DNA of 64,000 nt from Lamellibrachia satsuma (GCA_033239005.1 BSQZ01000051.1:4664684-4728683); one strand, 5' to 3'; positions 32,969-45,205 are shown, numbered from the stretch's first letter. The notes: generated from the letters alone by a model not told the origin. Numbers and translations: made by a program.

Positions 32969-33048
32969 GTCTGCAGACACGTGTGCACATCTGAGTCACG
33001 ATTGTGAAAAGGATGACTGACTTCTCACAGAAAAAGTGCTATGTTAAG
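32969..33048 (+). pseudogene. Cysteine-rich exon, copy 1 (2-base deletion)
   Basis: This joins in phase to the Ulp1-like exon (ATG AG|G TCT) and starts SADTCAH. It lacks two bases (GACTGAC against GACTGTGAC in copy 2), which gives an immediate stop. Copy 2 (34988-35069) is intact. Confidence 0.75.
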
Positions 33049-33133
33049 GTAAATGTCTGTTTTGTAGTTTGAAGTTTTATTTTTTTCATAACACAATAGT
33101 GAGAAATTATTTTTCTTGTCATTATGACTAAAA

Positions 33134-33740
33134 TGTCTTTATGCAACCAACAACGCAAGCCAGGTGTAAGGATGTGAAAAGGCCAAATAAATGACGTTTA
33201 TTAAGATTATGCCTAATGGCATATTATTCCGATTAAAAGCATGAAGTGTGGACCCTCTAACATGTGCCAAGCATGTGGCTGAGCCTCATACAAAGCCGCC
33301 TGGACACAATGCTCCCAGAGCCCACACTTCGACATAGCAATACAGTATATGTAGTAATATTCCTACAACACAAGACAATTCATGGCATCATCACCAGCAC
33401 ATTAAAACATTAACCCAATACCGACAATACTCGACACAAACCTATTTGCATATACTGCATCACTGGACTACACTACTTGCTAAAATTCCTACTCTGTATA
33501 TACCTAAAAGGTGGGGCCATAACGCGTGATTGGCAATAAACCACATTCCAACATCGAGGATGGAAGGGAAGTCATCTTCCACTCCGCACCAAAACCCTAT
33601 GTGAACGGGCAGATAGCCGAATGAAAAGCCCAAAGTCCACTGGGAAAGCGTCATAGGGAAGGTGGTGACTACACTTCCACCGGTAATGTAAAAAATATTA
33701 TCAAGCACAACACTACTTAACAGATTAATTATAACTTTCA
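33134..33740 (-). mobile_element. Retroelement tail plus adjoining DNA at the end of copy 1
   Basis: Starts ATGCAACCAACAACGCAAGC and continues GGCCAAATAAATGACGTTTA, matching the reverse complement of the tail at 11985-12056. The preceding TTT and the interruption of sequence that continues in copy 2 (at about 35160) show it is an insertion. Its 5' end, towards 33740, is not defined. The minus frame 33460-33771 has no motif. Confidence 0.65.
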
Positions 33741-33742
33741 GC

Positions 33743-35160
33743 AGCTTTCTCTGCGTGGCAGCACGGATCATATTGAGTCACATGCAAATTTCCAGGTTAG
33801 AAAATAAACAAACAAAACAAGCATCATCGTACGATGAATCTGTATATTTCACCCAGTATAGCAATTATACAATGATTATTTCCTAAGTAAAAAAATGTCA
33901 GCAACCAAATGTTTTGTCTTAAGTACTGAAACATTCGGTTATCTATTTCCACTTCTGCACATACTTCTGTGAACTCAGATTCCTGGGGACGCAGGTGCAT
34001 TAAGTTCACTATATTATCATTATCACGTACCACACTGATCTACGAAATATTAGCAATTATTTGTAGAATGTTCATCTGCATGTAGAGTTTATCAATTTAT
34101 GCACATAATTTGCACACAAGTGTTGGGACAAGCATTCTTCATGTTATTTGTCTCCAATAGTTAAAAATATATTTTGAATATTTATATAATATATAATATT
34201 CACTAATTAATGGATAGTGTGTGTTGCAGGGGAAAGTTGTGTTTTGTGGCAAAAGGAGGCCTGCGGTTGGTACTGCGCAGCCGTACTGAGATCGAGGCAG
34301 CACTTAGAGAGTGCCACGATGATCCGGGCACTGGGGTTCATCGGGGCGTGGCGGTTACTTTGAAAAAACTGGACTACGATGGCAAAAGATGTGATATATT
34401 GAGTAAGTTAAACATACTATCTTTATAAATGTAATTGGAGTACAAATTTCCATAACAGCATGAGTGATATGTTAAGCCTGTGTAGTGTTACAGAGACTAT
34501 GCCACTATGTCATAACTTTATTGTACTTTGCTAGTGCTGGTGAAACTGTTACATCATCGGGTAATGACGTCAACAATTTAGCATTGTGAATATTTTTTTC
34601 AGGCTTTCAGTGATTAAACTCGCATTCTGTGTTGTATGAATTTATCAAAATGTCTTATGATTAATTTTTCAGTGATTAAACTTGCATTCTGTGTTGCATA
34701 ATATTTATAGTGAATTTAATAAAATGTCTTCTGATTCTTTTCTATTTCACATTGTAGGTGAAAGCGTGCCCGCACGCCAGCACAAAATGAAGTACTTATA
34801 TATTCAACGTGGTTGAAAGATATTGAAAGATACTGGTATAGTTTAAATGTTTTCATGTAGGAAATTGTTGACAATTTCTGCTGATTCTTTTGGTTGGATA
34901 GGCTGTAATATTTTCACCAAAATATAATAAAAACCACATTCTCTGATATTATACATACTCAGCAAATGTTTCACTTTGTTTGGATAGGTCTGCAGACACG
35001 TGTGCACATCGAAGTCACGATTGTGAAAAGGATGACTGTGACTTCTCACAGAAAAAGTGCTATGTTAAGGTAAATGTCTGTTTTGTAGTTTGATGTTTTA
35101 TTTTTTTCATAACACAATAGTGAGAAATTATTTTTCTTGTCATTATGACTAAAATGTCTT
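33743..35160. repeat. Duplicated locus, copy 2 (internally deleted)
   Basis: Matches copy 1 on both flanks but lacks about 1968 bp. At CACAAAATGAAG|TACTTATAT (34793/34794) the sequence jumps from the start of the integrase exon to DNA 3' of the Ulp1 exon. The Cys-rich exon is retained and intact. Confidence 0.88.
34230..34402 (+). pseudogene. H2C2 zinc-binding exon, copy 2
   Basis: Same 173-bp length, acceptor and donor position as 30275-30447. The only amino-acid-level change noted within it is at the donor (TTG A|GTAAGT). With the integrase core deleted downstream, it cannot act as a transposase. Confidence 0.8.
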
Positions 35161-38100
35161 TGTGCATTATGCAGGCGATTTCCAAACAAACAGATCACAT
35201 GTGCTTAGGTACGTATCCTAATTAAAGGTGCTTAATCAATTTGTTTTTTGTTTTGGTGCATTTTTGTCCAATTCAACAACAGGAATAAATATCGGGCTTT
35301 TGACATGCCGCGATAACACACTTTGCTGAAAGTGATAATTTTTGCACCAGTAAACCTGATGACGAGTTGATGCAGCACCTATAGTTTTTGCTTGCAGACA
35401 AATTGTTGCTTTGTTGTTGCAAATTAGACTTAAGTTTATGTTCATCTAACCTTTTGTTGTGACAGGTCACTTTAACATTCATTCTGTTGCATGTTTAGTT
35501 TAAGACCACAGATTTTTATAGTATATTTTTGACAGATAGGTAAGTACTATCCAACATTCTTCTTTATAACTATAAATACAGTCAACCTTGCATACGTCAG
35601 ACTCACCCAAGTCGTATCTTCGCTCAGCTTGGACAGAATTCCGACTAACATTTCACTTGTAATGTATTTATTTCCCATACGAAATCTATGTCTAAGTCGG
35701 ATCTTCACCTGCCTCGGATTAAATCGCTTGGTCGCTTTATTCCGACTGTGAGGTTTATTGTAAGCCTACACTTGTCAAGGGCTAGAAATACATCAAATAA
35801 TCTACTTGTCCGCAGGCAGTTATGATAAAAAAAACATTTTCTGACAACTGGTATCATTAATTTAGAGCCCAGCGTTTGTAGTGAATTATCTAATACAGTA
35901 TGCAAATGATTTCTTTCAAGCTGTTTGTTTTCAATATTTTTTACATGATTTTTTTTCAGATTTCCTTTCACTGGATGATGACTTGGTGGAGTGGAATCCT
36001 GACAAAGTTGCCCCACATGTACAAGAGGCCTACGCTCTCATTACAACATGCACAAAGAGACAGTTTGCTGATAAGGTAGCAACACTTAAGACAATAATGG
36101 TAAACGTAAAATGGCAAATTCAAACACTTCATAACTTGGCTAATATTTTATGGATTTTTATGAACTTTCCATAAATTTTAGTATGGACATCTATCATGCA
36201 AATTATGTATTCTATCATCCCTAATTCATTTGCATATCCCTCATTTTCATATCCAAATGTAGAAATGTGACTATTAAAATACATGTCTGCCAATGTCACT
36301 CTATTATACAGTAGTCACATATTAATGGAATTTTGCAGGGTTTGAAATTATAAGATGTTAAATTTTTATATGTGTTTACAGGTGAGGGACATTATGCTCA
36401 GTGACCTTCACGACATGTTCACATTCCAAGTTAGCTATTATAATATATATTATAATTAGAATCTTCAGGCTTTAAATTTCAAAACAAGCCATCACCATGT
36501 AGCACCTATAGGACCAATGTCCAAAAAAGTGTAGAAATGGATTTTTGGAGGTCCGAGAAAAAAATTTTAAGTAATATTTTCTTATTGTATGCATAGGGAG
36601 ATATTTTCCATCAAGTGTTCAAGTTTAATATGCATTATTTTTGTTGTAACTGTTACTTAAAGTCATGCCTGATTTTCATCGCTCTTAGTGGGAGCAATCC
36701 ATGGTAACATTTGCTTTTACGTATACATTGTAGGAATTGCAGTCACATTTATATTTATACATCTGTTTTTAGGGCAGGCCGCGTTCCAGCGAAGTATGCA
36801 CGACATTGTGTAGCACTGAGGGGACAACGCCTTAAACTATTGACCGACTATGCTGCCCTTGCCTCTGCATGTCCTGGGGTAAGATACCAAACAATACTAT
36901 TGAGGTATGTTATAGTGAAACATTTGCTCTTGAAATATATGGTAGATTTTCACTTATGCAGGTGGGCCACCTCGCTGTCTTTGTCACCCACCTCGTCCAG
37001 TATTTGTCAAAATTGCCACCTCACAGCTATTTCTTGTGCTCATATTTTTTCTGTTTATTAAAAATAAATTAACAAATAAAAAAAGTTGTGAAAGCATCAC
37101 TAAAGTAAATAGCAGGTCGTGTATGCATTAGATACCTTATCCAATATATCAGTGTCTATGGGCTTGCCATGGACATCATGCACTTTGAAGGGTCAGAACA
37201 AAAGTGAGGTTGACAAATGGACAAATTGTAAAGTTTTTATTTCAGTTTCCTTCTAACTTCAATGGAAAATGCTATTTTGAAGTTAGGTTTTGAAAACATT
37301 TAAGTTTCGTTACAATGCAAATCGTTGTGCTTTATTTGTTCTATCTATACCTTCCTTTCTTTTTAATAACCTTTCGGTTTTTATGCATTGCTTATAGAGG
37401 GTATTTATTAAATAATTTATTGTTGACACATTTCACGTTTTAGGTTGTGACAACACTGCTCATACAGGCAAAGAGGGCATGTGAGACAACAATCATAACA
37501 GGGTTGTACTCCACTGAAACCCTGTATCTGGTGCCAGACAATTTGAGGAAATTGTCATCTCTGTAAGTTACAAGAATAAGGGTAATTTATCTAATTATAC
37601 GTGGATACATTTATGTACAAGATATGGCAGTCGCTACTTTTTTTAACTCTACATCATGTGTTATGAACACCTGGATTATGAAGCTTTTAAGGTGTAAGTA
37701 GGAATAATCTAATGATATATGCTCACTAGATGTAACACCACTGCAGTCTTTTAAAAGTGCTTCTCAATATAATGGCTCGTCAAATCTGACATTATTTTAC
37801 TTCAAACTCTCTACTATGTGAATAGCCTATTTGAATGTCATATTCAGAATAATGAAGTTCCACGAATGGATTAAAAAATCTGCATGTCATTGACACATTG
37901 CTAACTTCAAATAACAAATTCACAAAGCAACAGACTTATAATAGAGGTGTTATTCTAACAGTATACCTTGAAGACTACTGGGTCAATTGTATGTTTCTTC
38001 TGTATTAGGCTGTGCAGGATTTCTCATCATAATAATAATAACATTTATTTTGTTCAGCGACATATCCAATATTGTTCACAGAGCTTTACAGTTGCATTAT

Positions 38101-38223
38101 ATGTGTAATTCATTCCATTGCAGCGCATCGTACAAGAGGCTTGTTGTCGAACCATTTCTGTTTGGTCAAACACTTCAAGCCCTTGGCCTGAAAGAAGAAC
38201 ACGCCAATGCAATCGTTGGTTAG
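34988..38223 (+). CDS. Unrecognised multi-exon gene, 3' part
   Basis: Exon-like blocks with AG/GT borders are 34988-35069 (SADTCAHRSHDCEKDDCDFS, QKKCYVK), 35175-35208 (AISKQTDHMCL), 35960-36075 (FLSLDDDLVEWNPDKVAPHV, then QEAYALITTCTKRQFADK), possibly 36382-36429 (VRDIMLSDLHDMFTFQ), about 36773-36878 (AGRVPAKYARHCVALRGQ), 37444-37562 (VVTTLLIQAKRACETTIITG) and 38124-38223 (ASYKRLVVEPFLFGQTLQAL, then GLKEEHANAIVG, stop). Phases agree for the first three and the last three blocks. The join into 36773 is unresolved. An AATAAA follows at 38382. I recognise no family; the LQALGLKEEHA end faintly recalls the COMMD helical domain, but that is weak. The first exon is shared with the transposase relic. 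Confidence 0.5.
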
Positions 38224-38381
38224 CTAGGTGTGACACTATCGATTGCACTAAGCCTCGTTATGTTAATTTGTTGTCATTTGTATTCGCTGCCGATTGTGCT
38301 GACTTAGCAGACCCACTCTTTGATTGAATCGTCTTATAAATAATGTTATGTAAGACTTCAAATTGTTGCACTGGTGTGCAT

Positions 38382-38387
38382 GAATAA
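38382..38387 (+). terminator. Polyadenylation signal AATAAA
   Basis: An AATAAA lies 159 bp after the stop at 38223, followed by a GT-rich stretch (CTGTGTGAC). It fits the 3' end of the multi-exon gene ending here. Confidence 0.55.
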
Positions 38388-38399
38388 ACTGTGTGACAA

Positions 38400-41300
38400 T
38401 TGATTTGACGTTTACTTCTACTCAAATAATGCACTCACAATCTAGGATAAATATGATCAATGCTAAACATGTATCATTGGGCATAATAATACAATTATTA
38501 CTATTATATTTATGAAAGCCATTTTAATAAATTGTACCCATTCATTCATGACTCATACATACACATATTCTCTCCCAATTCATTACTGTGTGATATAAAT
38601 GGGGCATTGTCAGTATTTAGGATCCTAAGCCTGTTGGTCTACTCACTCTGAACTGAATATGCAGCTGCCATGGCATTTTTAATATACAACTATGTGGCAA
38701 CACAATTTCTGTGTACAAAATATGCAGTACACAACACCATAACGTTGAATGCCAATACCATACGATACCCATTAGCATGTTTTACAAATTTGATCCAGTC
38801 AATAAAAAATACAAGGACAACTAAAAAATTAACAAGCACAATTGCATGGTGAATATATAGATTTCACCCAGTATAGTAATTATACACTAATTATATCCTT
38901 AGTAAATTAATTATCTGATGCATGCAACATACAACGTTTAATTGAACTTAACTTTGCACAATCATGTGCATAATAACAGTTATCAACTTATAATGACCAC
39001 GAACTATACAACAGGAAATAACAGTCATTCCCATATTCTTAAATGTAGGCTAATTGCAGTGACATTAGCCCCAACTATTCATGCATAAAAAATCAATCAA
39101 CCAATTCACTTTATTGTCCTAAAAGGATAGTTATTTTACAGCTCAAAAAAATCTAATATATATCATGTAAAAAACATTTTAAGATGTGAAAATAGTCGTA
39201 TGTATTTTTTTTATTAATACAATTTAAAGCATTCATGTATACATATGGTAATTATATAATAAATTAGTATCAAAAGCAAGCTTTACATTCAACTAGCAAC
39301 ATATAACAGTCAAATAATTCAGACCAAACGTTTTGTTTATGTAGCCTACTTGATATATCGCCTACTGAAATATTAATTTTGGTTTATTTGTTTCCTCTCT
39401 CTCTTATAGGTCAAAAACTACCAAATGTCGATGTTCCTCCCGTCTTGGGCAGACCTACAGAATTCATTGTTGTAAACATCTTTGTCAAAATAATTACCAA
39501 CGCTATAGATTTCTATCCACGATTAACCTTTGTCCACTACGTAACACTGTTAAAAAATTATTGTTCCATACATTAGGCATGATACCTATCATAATAATGT
39601 TGGCTTTAAAATGTGGAAGTCACATTTTCTCATGAGGGTGTGACCCAATAGAATAATTTCAATTTGTATGAACGGTCGTAATTTAAGACCACTTGTATTA
39701 TTTAGGTTGCTTGTATCATAAGACATTATTAATTATGGGACAACGGAAATACACGGTTTACGTACTCAACTCCGTATTTCCCTTCTCAAAGTTTTTTCGC
39801 TTCTGGGATAGTTGGTTTGTAGCTATGAAATAAACAAATGTCAATAACAGTATTGTCACATCTTTAGCATTAATAGACGTGGTTTTCTGGGATGACTTCT
39901 GCAAAATGTGTGTGTGCGTGTGCGTGTGTGTGATTCCAAGATTCCACCACACCGATCACCACACCGCTTATCAGAAATCATACTTTTGCACGTTATTTAT
40001 TTTAGTTTGCAGGCCTATGGTACGTTATAATAGTATCTTCATTTATTGTTATTTTTTTCCACTTTCTCTATCTTTCTCTCTCTTCTAAGAAGAACTTCAT
40101 AGCATGGTCCATATTTGGTATATCCACATTATTAGACCGTCAAGAAAGCAAGTGGAAAGCCAATAGTTATGTTTCACCTACCGCATATTTACGGTGTTCA
40201 TAACGAACTCTGAGAAGTCAACCAGCAACGCATCGCCGCCTACCAAGAGGAATGTGTATGCAAAAGTTCCATCCCTGTGACGAAACTGTGTTTCAATTGT
40301 GCTGTTTGATAATGCAGGAACATTTCTGGAATGTTCCTTCTTCTCTCGTAGAAGGAATGTGATTATATCAAGGTCTAAGGAATTAAATACGGGCGAATGT
40401 GTAGATATTAAAATGTAAGCGTACGGGCCGCTAGCTACATGTACACGTCCACGTACACTTACATGTTTCACGTGCTGAACCTCTGTTAGTATGTTGTTTA
40501 GAGGCGACGTACGTCAGTTCAGAATAGTCGTTGGTTTAGACATAATTGTTGACGTTTGTGTCTAAACAACGTTCATGTCTATGTACATTTGTGATTGTTT
40601 GGGATATTACTCAGAACTTCAGAATTATATTATGTGCATTATGTTTATGAAATTGTATTAGTCATGTATTATAATAGCATCGTTGTTTTAAAGATGTCCT
40701 TAGACATCAGACAAATAAGGGATTGTAGTATAAGTTCGCAAAGTCCTAAACACTATACGTGTTTTTGACTTTGCAAACTTATGCGACCACCCATAACATG
40801 GGTAAATTAAGATACGGCGATATCGGTTTGTTATGTTTATGCATGTGACCGGTTTTCATTCACGGCCATAGACCTGGAAATTAAGTTAGGCCTGCCATTT
40901 TGATTTGTTCATCATCCTGTTGCGTAGTCACATTATATTATTCTTTGTGGGGTTGACGTTAATTACCGTGTATACTAATTACCGCTTGTCATACGATTTA
41001 ACTGGCGGACTCCATGTCCTTCACCCTTATTATTGTGTCCGTCATGTTAGTCTTAAATAGTATATAACGATTGAAAAAAGCGTATGTGTGTATATCCTTG
41101 AATCCGGTTGATTTCCTCTCTCCTTGGTCTTCTCTATTTCTTTCCAGGCTTCCTTCTTTTCGCATACTGCCTCTGTACCTTCACAGAGGCAGCCCCTATA
41201 GTGAAGTATGCTAACAATGTATGCTAACAATGCCCCTATAATGAAGAGAGCGTGTGGACAACGACTACGTAATTCGGTTGGGTGGGCAACTAGTTCCTGT

Positions 41301-41765
41301 AACATTACTGCACGTGCAGTTTTATATGGTTTTCAGTCTCTGCTAAGTACAAATCTATTTCGCCAAACACAAATGTTCCAAACCACCCATAGCTCAAAAC
41401 TGTAGTTGATGAAACTAAAAGGGAGTACAACATTATACATTATTCTTCCCCTATTGTTCACTTTATGCGATTAGATAGGACTTCGCTCTGCTTTGTATTT
41501 ATTCTTACTGTATAGAGTTACAATAAATTTGAATTGAATTTTTTAGTACAGTCGACTAAACTGATTCATTCAGACAGAGGTACTTTTATGTGGATTAAAT
41601 ATATCCATTTAGCAGGTCCATAAACAACTGTTTTATTCAAATTTGTGCTTAGTGTAAGGTGAAAACGTCGTGTTACTTCACTGAATAAAAGTGTTCTCTC
41701 CCCTTTGCAGGCAAATTCCAAATGTATGTCGTCATGAACAACCTGTTCTTCATTGGCAATCAACT
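38400..41765. other. Unassigned DNA with weak exon candidates
   Basis: A possible exon follows CTCTTATAG at 39410 (GQKLPNVDVPPVLGRPTEFI), but it has no clear donor. A CA/TG microsatellite lies near 39908-39931. A minus-strand frame at 40471-40178 (97 codons) is open and ends at a plausible donor (ATGCG|GTAGGT); it contains HVASGPYAYILISTHSPVFN and DALLVDFSEFVMN but no motif I recognise. I do not call these genes. Confidence 0.4.
40178..40471 (-). other. Candidate orphan coding exon, minus strand
   Basis: This 97-codon frame has balanced amino-acid composition, including REKKEHSRNVPALSNSTIET and FRHRDGTFAYTFLLVGGDAL. On the minus strand AATATGCG|GTAGGT would be a good donor just before its stop. 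No homologous family is recognised and no partner exon was found, so it may be a chance frame. Confidence 0.3.
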
Positions 41766-41784
41766 CGCAGCACTCAGTAGGACA

Positions 41785-42080
41785 GGCAAGGTCAGGGTGT
41801 GGCACGCCATGACACTGAACTGGCAGTTAAATGATTACTGCACTCAATATGACATGCACGGTCGGGGTGTGGCATACAATGAGAGAACTTGCAGGTAAAT
41901 CTCTCACCGTGGAAGATTTTTCGCTCACATTGGCTCCATTCAATATGACAGGCAATGTCGGGGTATGGCATGGCATGGCACAGAACTGGCAGGTAAATCA
42001 TACGGTGGCTGCACTCAACAGGGCAGGCAAGGTCGGGGTGTGCCATGCCATGACACGACACAGAACTGGCAGGTAAGGCT
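41785..42080 (+). repeat. Degenerate tandem repeat, about 4 units of 60-110 bp
   Basis: Units share GGCAAGGTCGGGGTGTGGCA, CATGCCATGACACAGAACTG and GCAGGTAAATC. The same GTGTTGCTCGCCATGACACA and AGAACTG motif appears once in each of the tandem units at 54084 and 55898. Frames through it encode VGVWHAM..QNWQVN repeats but also stops. Confidence 0.75.
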
Positions 42081-42589
42081 CCTCGTGATGGCCAATCAGT
42101 GGTCTCTAGGGGGTCGCAGCGGAGATAGTTTTGTATAAGTATATGGACAAATGAAATGTTATGCAAATGAGCAAAATTGCACCAGCAATTCGCTATTTCT
42201 ATGAGGATGTTGTTTCATCATATTTTAATTGTCATCTTTTGAATGAAACTGTGATGTGTATTTCATAAATATCTTGCAAATACAGCAGTTTTTGAGATTT
42301 GTGTATTAAGGTAAAAAGTATTAAAGTATAGCTAATGTGTCCTTGATATACCCATATTCGTTGTAATAATTAAAAATAACTGAAGCATTATATTTACTTG
42401 TCATCACGATTAACATGCTTTGCGTTATAACCGTGACAAAACAGATAAATAAAACACAGTGTGCATGTTTGTTATGCTAGAAAATAAGAAAATATTAGTA
42501 GGGGCATCGAAAAACGTGTTGTTGCTATTTTTAATGATGATAACCAGGTCACTTTTATATAACGTTTATGCACTCTTATATCCACAGTT

Positions 42590-43060
42590 GTGTAATTTAA
42601 GATAAAATATACAAGATAAAGCTTGATTCTCTTTTCAATTAATCCAAATTGAAGCATTGATTATGATTACAGCTAAAGTCTACTCTGGATGGATACGGTT
42701 AGGACACAGCTAATTTCCATGGCATGATCAGCACACAGCCTGGTTTGATGCCCTTGGCATCATTCAAGGTCATCTCCATAGAGAACGTGGAACCACACCT
42801 TCAGTATATCCACAGTAACGGCTTTGGTAAGTCACATTGAGAGGATCTTGAATTACAAGCATTAGATATTTAAGTAAATTAGTATATATAATGTTACGTA
42901 ATAATTTTTGTTATATACCTTCCATTATGCTGTTTTCTAGAAAGTGCTGTCTGTGTGGAAATATGGATAACTATAGTTGCTATTCTTGGTGTTTTATTGG
43001 GAAACTGGGCACCTCTTTGTTGTTAGTGTGGACCCGCCTGTTATGTGAAGAGGAATGCTT
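42590..43060. repeat. Duplicated exon-like cassette, copy 1
   Basis: Corresponds to 46665-47100, starting with AAATATACAAG and AAGCTTG..TTCTTTTCAA and including TGAAGCATTGATTATGAT. The best-conserved 70 bp, CCTTGGCATCATTCAAG to CCACAGTAAC, end in TTTG|GTAAGTCA, which is a good splice donor. The plus frame across it (LASFKVISIENVEPHLQYIH) and the minus frame (STFSMEMTLNDAKGIKPG) are both open, so the coding strand is undecided. Confidence 0.7.
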
Positions 43061-43089
43061 TTATTTAAGAAAAAATAACAACTCCTAAT

Positions 43090-43780
43090 AATTCTTACAT
43101 CCGTAAATACAAATTATAATAATTATACATACATCGACCAATCAAAAGTGTATAATGGATAGACAAAATCATGGCATGCAATAGGAGCATAAGTTGATAA
43201 GACAATAGGGTCATGAGATACATGAATTTAATAGTAAAATTCGAGGAGCCACCTTAATTTTTTATTAACTCAAATTACTGGGCCAGCAATTTGCATTTTT
43301 GACTGATGCGACTGCTTAAATAATAAATTACTAACTGTAATTCATTGTACGTCTCCAAAGACAGTCAAAATAAACCTCAGTAACTGGACAATTTGCAGAC
43401 ATTCTGTATATATAAAGCAGTAGAAGAACAATATCCAGGATATATTTTGTCTAATAAACAGCATTTCCGGAATAGAGTCCATGTATTTAAAGATAGGATA
43501 TTGTCCAGTTAATATTGGTAGGGATACAATCAGGCGGAAACGTTAACTTATATATGGTCCGACTCATGACGTCGGACGGAGCAGGCCGCGTTTCGTTGAG
43601 CTCTCGTGTGACGATGTTCTCTTGTTACAAATGCGACGGAAAATAATGAAGTTATCTAATGGCATCGAACTTCCAACGATCCGTACGATGAATCTGGTGA
43701 GATAAACATTCACAATACCCTAAGATGGGGGTGGATTTGCACATAATCTATGGGTCTGTCAGATTCAGCGTGCTGCCATA
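43090..43780. other. Unassigned AT-rich DNA upstream of a LINE ORF1
   Basis: No gene recognised. It may include 5' UTR of the element whose ORF1 follows at 43781. Confidence 0.4.
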
Positions 43781-44599
43781 TTGAACGTCCATCTTGGACA
43801 TGCCACATTTGACACACCTATCAGACGTGTAACCAACGACAATAACACATCATGCCGCCCAAGCATCGCCAAAAAAAGCTCGTCAGAGGCTACTCGCTTT
43901 GAAGGTATTGACAATGAACTACTAAAACTTACCTTTATTGCAACTCTGAGTGACAGTGATGTTATAAAACAATTGAAACGAGTTCTGTTCCCGCAAGAGA
44001 TTGCTGACAAAATAGACTACTTAGCAGCTCAGACTGAGCAACTAAAACAAACTGTGAAAGAGAAGGACGAGAAAATCAAACAACTTGAAAGTAGAGTCGA
44101 CTTGTTAGAATCGGCCAACGACAGCATCGAGCAATATTCTAGAAGATCCAATTTGAGAATAGAAGGAATACCCGAATCTGTAGGTATTTGTGAAATTGAA
44201 AATGCAATCCTAGACATTGTCAATGATCATATGAAGTTAACCTCAGTCCTGCAGTCTCAGAGAGATTGAGCGAGCGCACAGAATTGGCCGCCCTAAAACG
44301 GATGGCGGGCGACCACGCACTAAGATTTTTACACTAAATAGCGAACGTCGGAGGGACATACACAGCTCGAATCAACCTAAAACATCACAATACAGCCTCG
44401 GGTCTAAACCTTCGTTTATTTGTTAATGAACACCTCACGAAAACTCGTTCTGAACTTCTGTATGAACTTGGAAAAAAATGAACTAATTTCTGACTGTTGG
44501 TCTTTCAATAGGAATATCTTGTACACAGACACTCAGGGTGTTGTCCATCAAGTACGAAGTAAACAGGACGCATGTTTCAAGGTGCGCAGTGTTTGACGC
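43781..44599 (+). pseudogene. LINE ORF1 (coiled coil + RRM-like, L1/Tx1 or jockey type), frameshifted
   Basis: The first 163 codons are open (43781-44269), with a coiled coil (LAAQTEQLKQTVKEKDEKIK, QLESRVDLLESANDSIEQ) followed by YSRRSNLRIEGIPES, the classic start of the RRM-like part in LINE ORF1 proteins. The sequence continues after frame changes as IERAHRIGRPKTDGGRPRTK (44270), LFVNEHLTKTRSELLYELGK (44417) and SDCWSFNRNILYTDTQGVVH (44491), ending near 44599. These are the usual ORF1 C-terminal blocks (HRIGRP, VNEDLT, CWSFNGKI). The protein binds LINE RNA. At least two frameshifts break it, one in an A-run near 44472. No ORF2 follows, so it is a fragment. Confidence 0.85.
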
Positions 44600-44890
44600 C
44601 TGTGTTACGTAACTCCTGTGAACATTCCCGAGACACAGCTGCGTCAAATGACGTAAGCATTGTCTGGCACTTGCACACTTGCACACCTTCAATTAATATA
44701 ACCTATCCATGTTATACGGATAGATGATTTATTACAGAGTATCATTTTATTTTTCAGACTAAATACAATTACAGTACTATTTAGTTATGCTGATTTGTAG
44801 TTGGTACATGCCAAATCAAGGCAGTAGGTTAATATATTACTATTGTTTTTGTTTTAAAAACAATTTTTCGATATCAAGAATATAACCACC
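44600..44890. other. Unassigned DNA
   Basis: AT-rich sequence, nothing recognised. Confidence 0.5.
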
Positions 44891-44989
44891 TAAGCCTATG
44901 TGCGCATATCATTAAATGGGCACGTGAGATTATTAATGATTGGCAGACCTATCTCACCATTGTATTGTGACTTGTATTATCACCATTAC

Positions 44990-45205
44990 TCTCGGTACCT
45001 CGATGGTAAGAACGTTGAACAATCCCAAGGACTGGATAGCATGCTGTATAACAACGTACCTTTACTTGAGGTTTTCTTACAGGTGTTGGGGTAGTTTTTT
45101 TGGTGGACCGAGAGTAAATAGTATAAAGGATCACTTCAATCGGATCGTTGTTGCCTATCCCCATTTTGTGTGTTTACACAAGTAGGTGTGATAATGTCGA
45201 ATTTC
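44990..45205 (+). repeat. GGPRVN exon-like cassette, copy at 45 kb
   Basis: Shares with the tandem units at 54.2-54.4 kb and 56.0-56.15 kb the blocks AACGTTGAACAATCCCA, CCTTTACTT and TTACAGGTG, then a frame reading FGGPRVNSIKDHFNRIVVAY and PHFVC. The 54.3-kb copy reads FGGPRVNNIKGDFNRIALHY and PHFVC. The AG before GTG (CTTACAG|GTG) would suit a 3' splice site. The host family is not recognised. Confidence 0.65.

Larger units (their letters stand above)
30275..33048 (+). pseudogene. Intron-containing Ginger/GIN-like integrase transposase with Ulp1-like domain, decayed
   Basis: Exon-like blocks, each with AG/GT borders, are: 30275-30447 (H2C2 zinc-binding start, ECHDDPGTGVHRGVAVTLKK), 30803-30991 (integrase core start), 31345-31449 (core, second Asp), 31606-31758 (integrase C-terminal domain), about 31908-32673 (Thr/Pro/Ala repeat plus Ulp1-like domain) and 32969-33048 (Cys-rich). 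DNA-transposon relatives (Ginger, GIN, KRBA2-like genes) join an integrase to cysteine-protease domains, so the fusion is expected. Decay is clear: frameshifts in exon 2, stops in exon 3 and before the Ulp1 part, the catalytic Glu region missing, and a 2-base deletion in the last exon. The real gene start was not found. Confidence 0.78.
29785..33133. repeat. Duplicated locus, copy 1
   Basis: From GCTTTCTCTGCATGGCAGCA to ACTAAAATGTCTTT this block corresponds to 33743-35160. The two are about 95% identical over the shared flanks (29785-30834 against 33743-34793, and about 32803-33133 against 34794-35160). Copy 1 alone has the middle, 30835-32802, with integrase and Ulp1-like exons. Confidence 0.85.

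Noticed and set aside
37987..38223. Single-exon 78-codon ORF
   Set aside because: Only the part after TTGCAG at 38124 is supported; the upstream part runs into intron-like AT-rich sequence.
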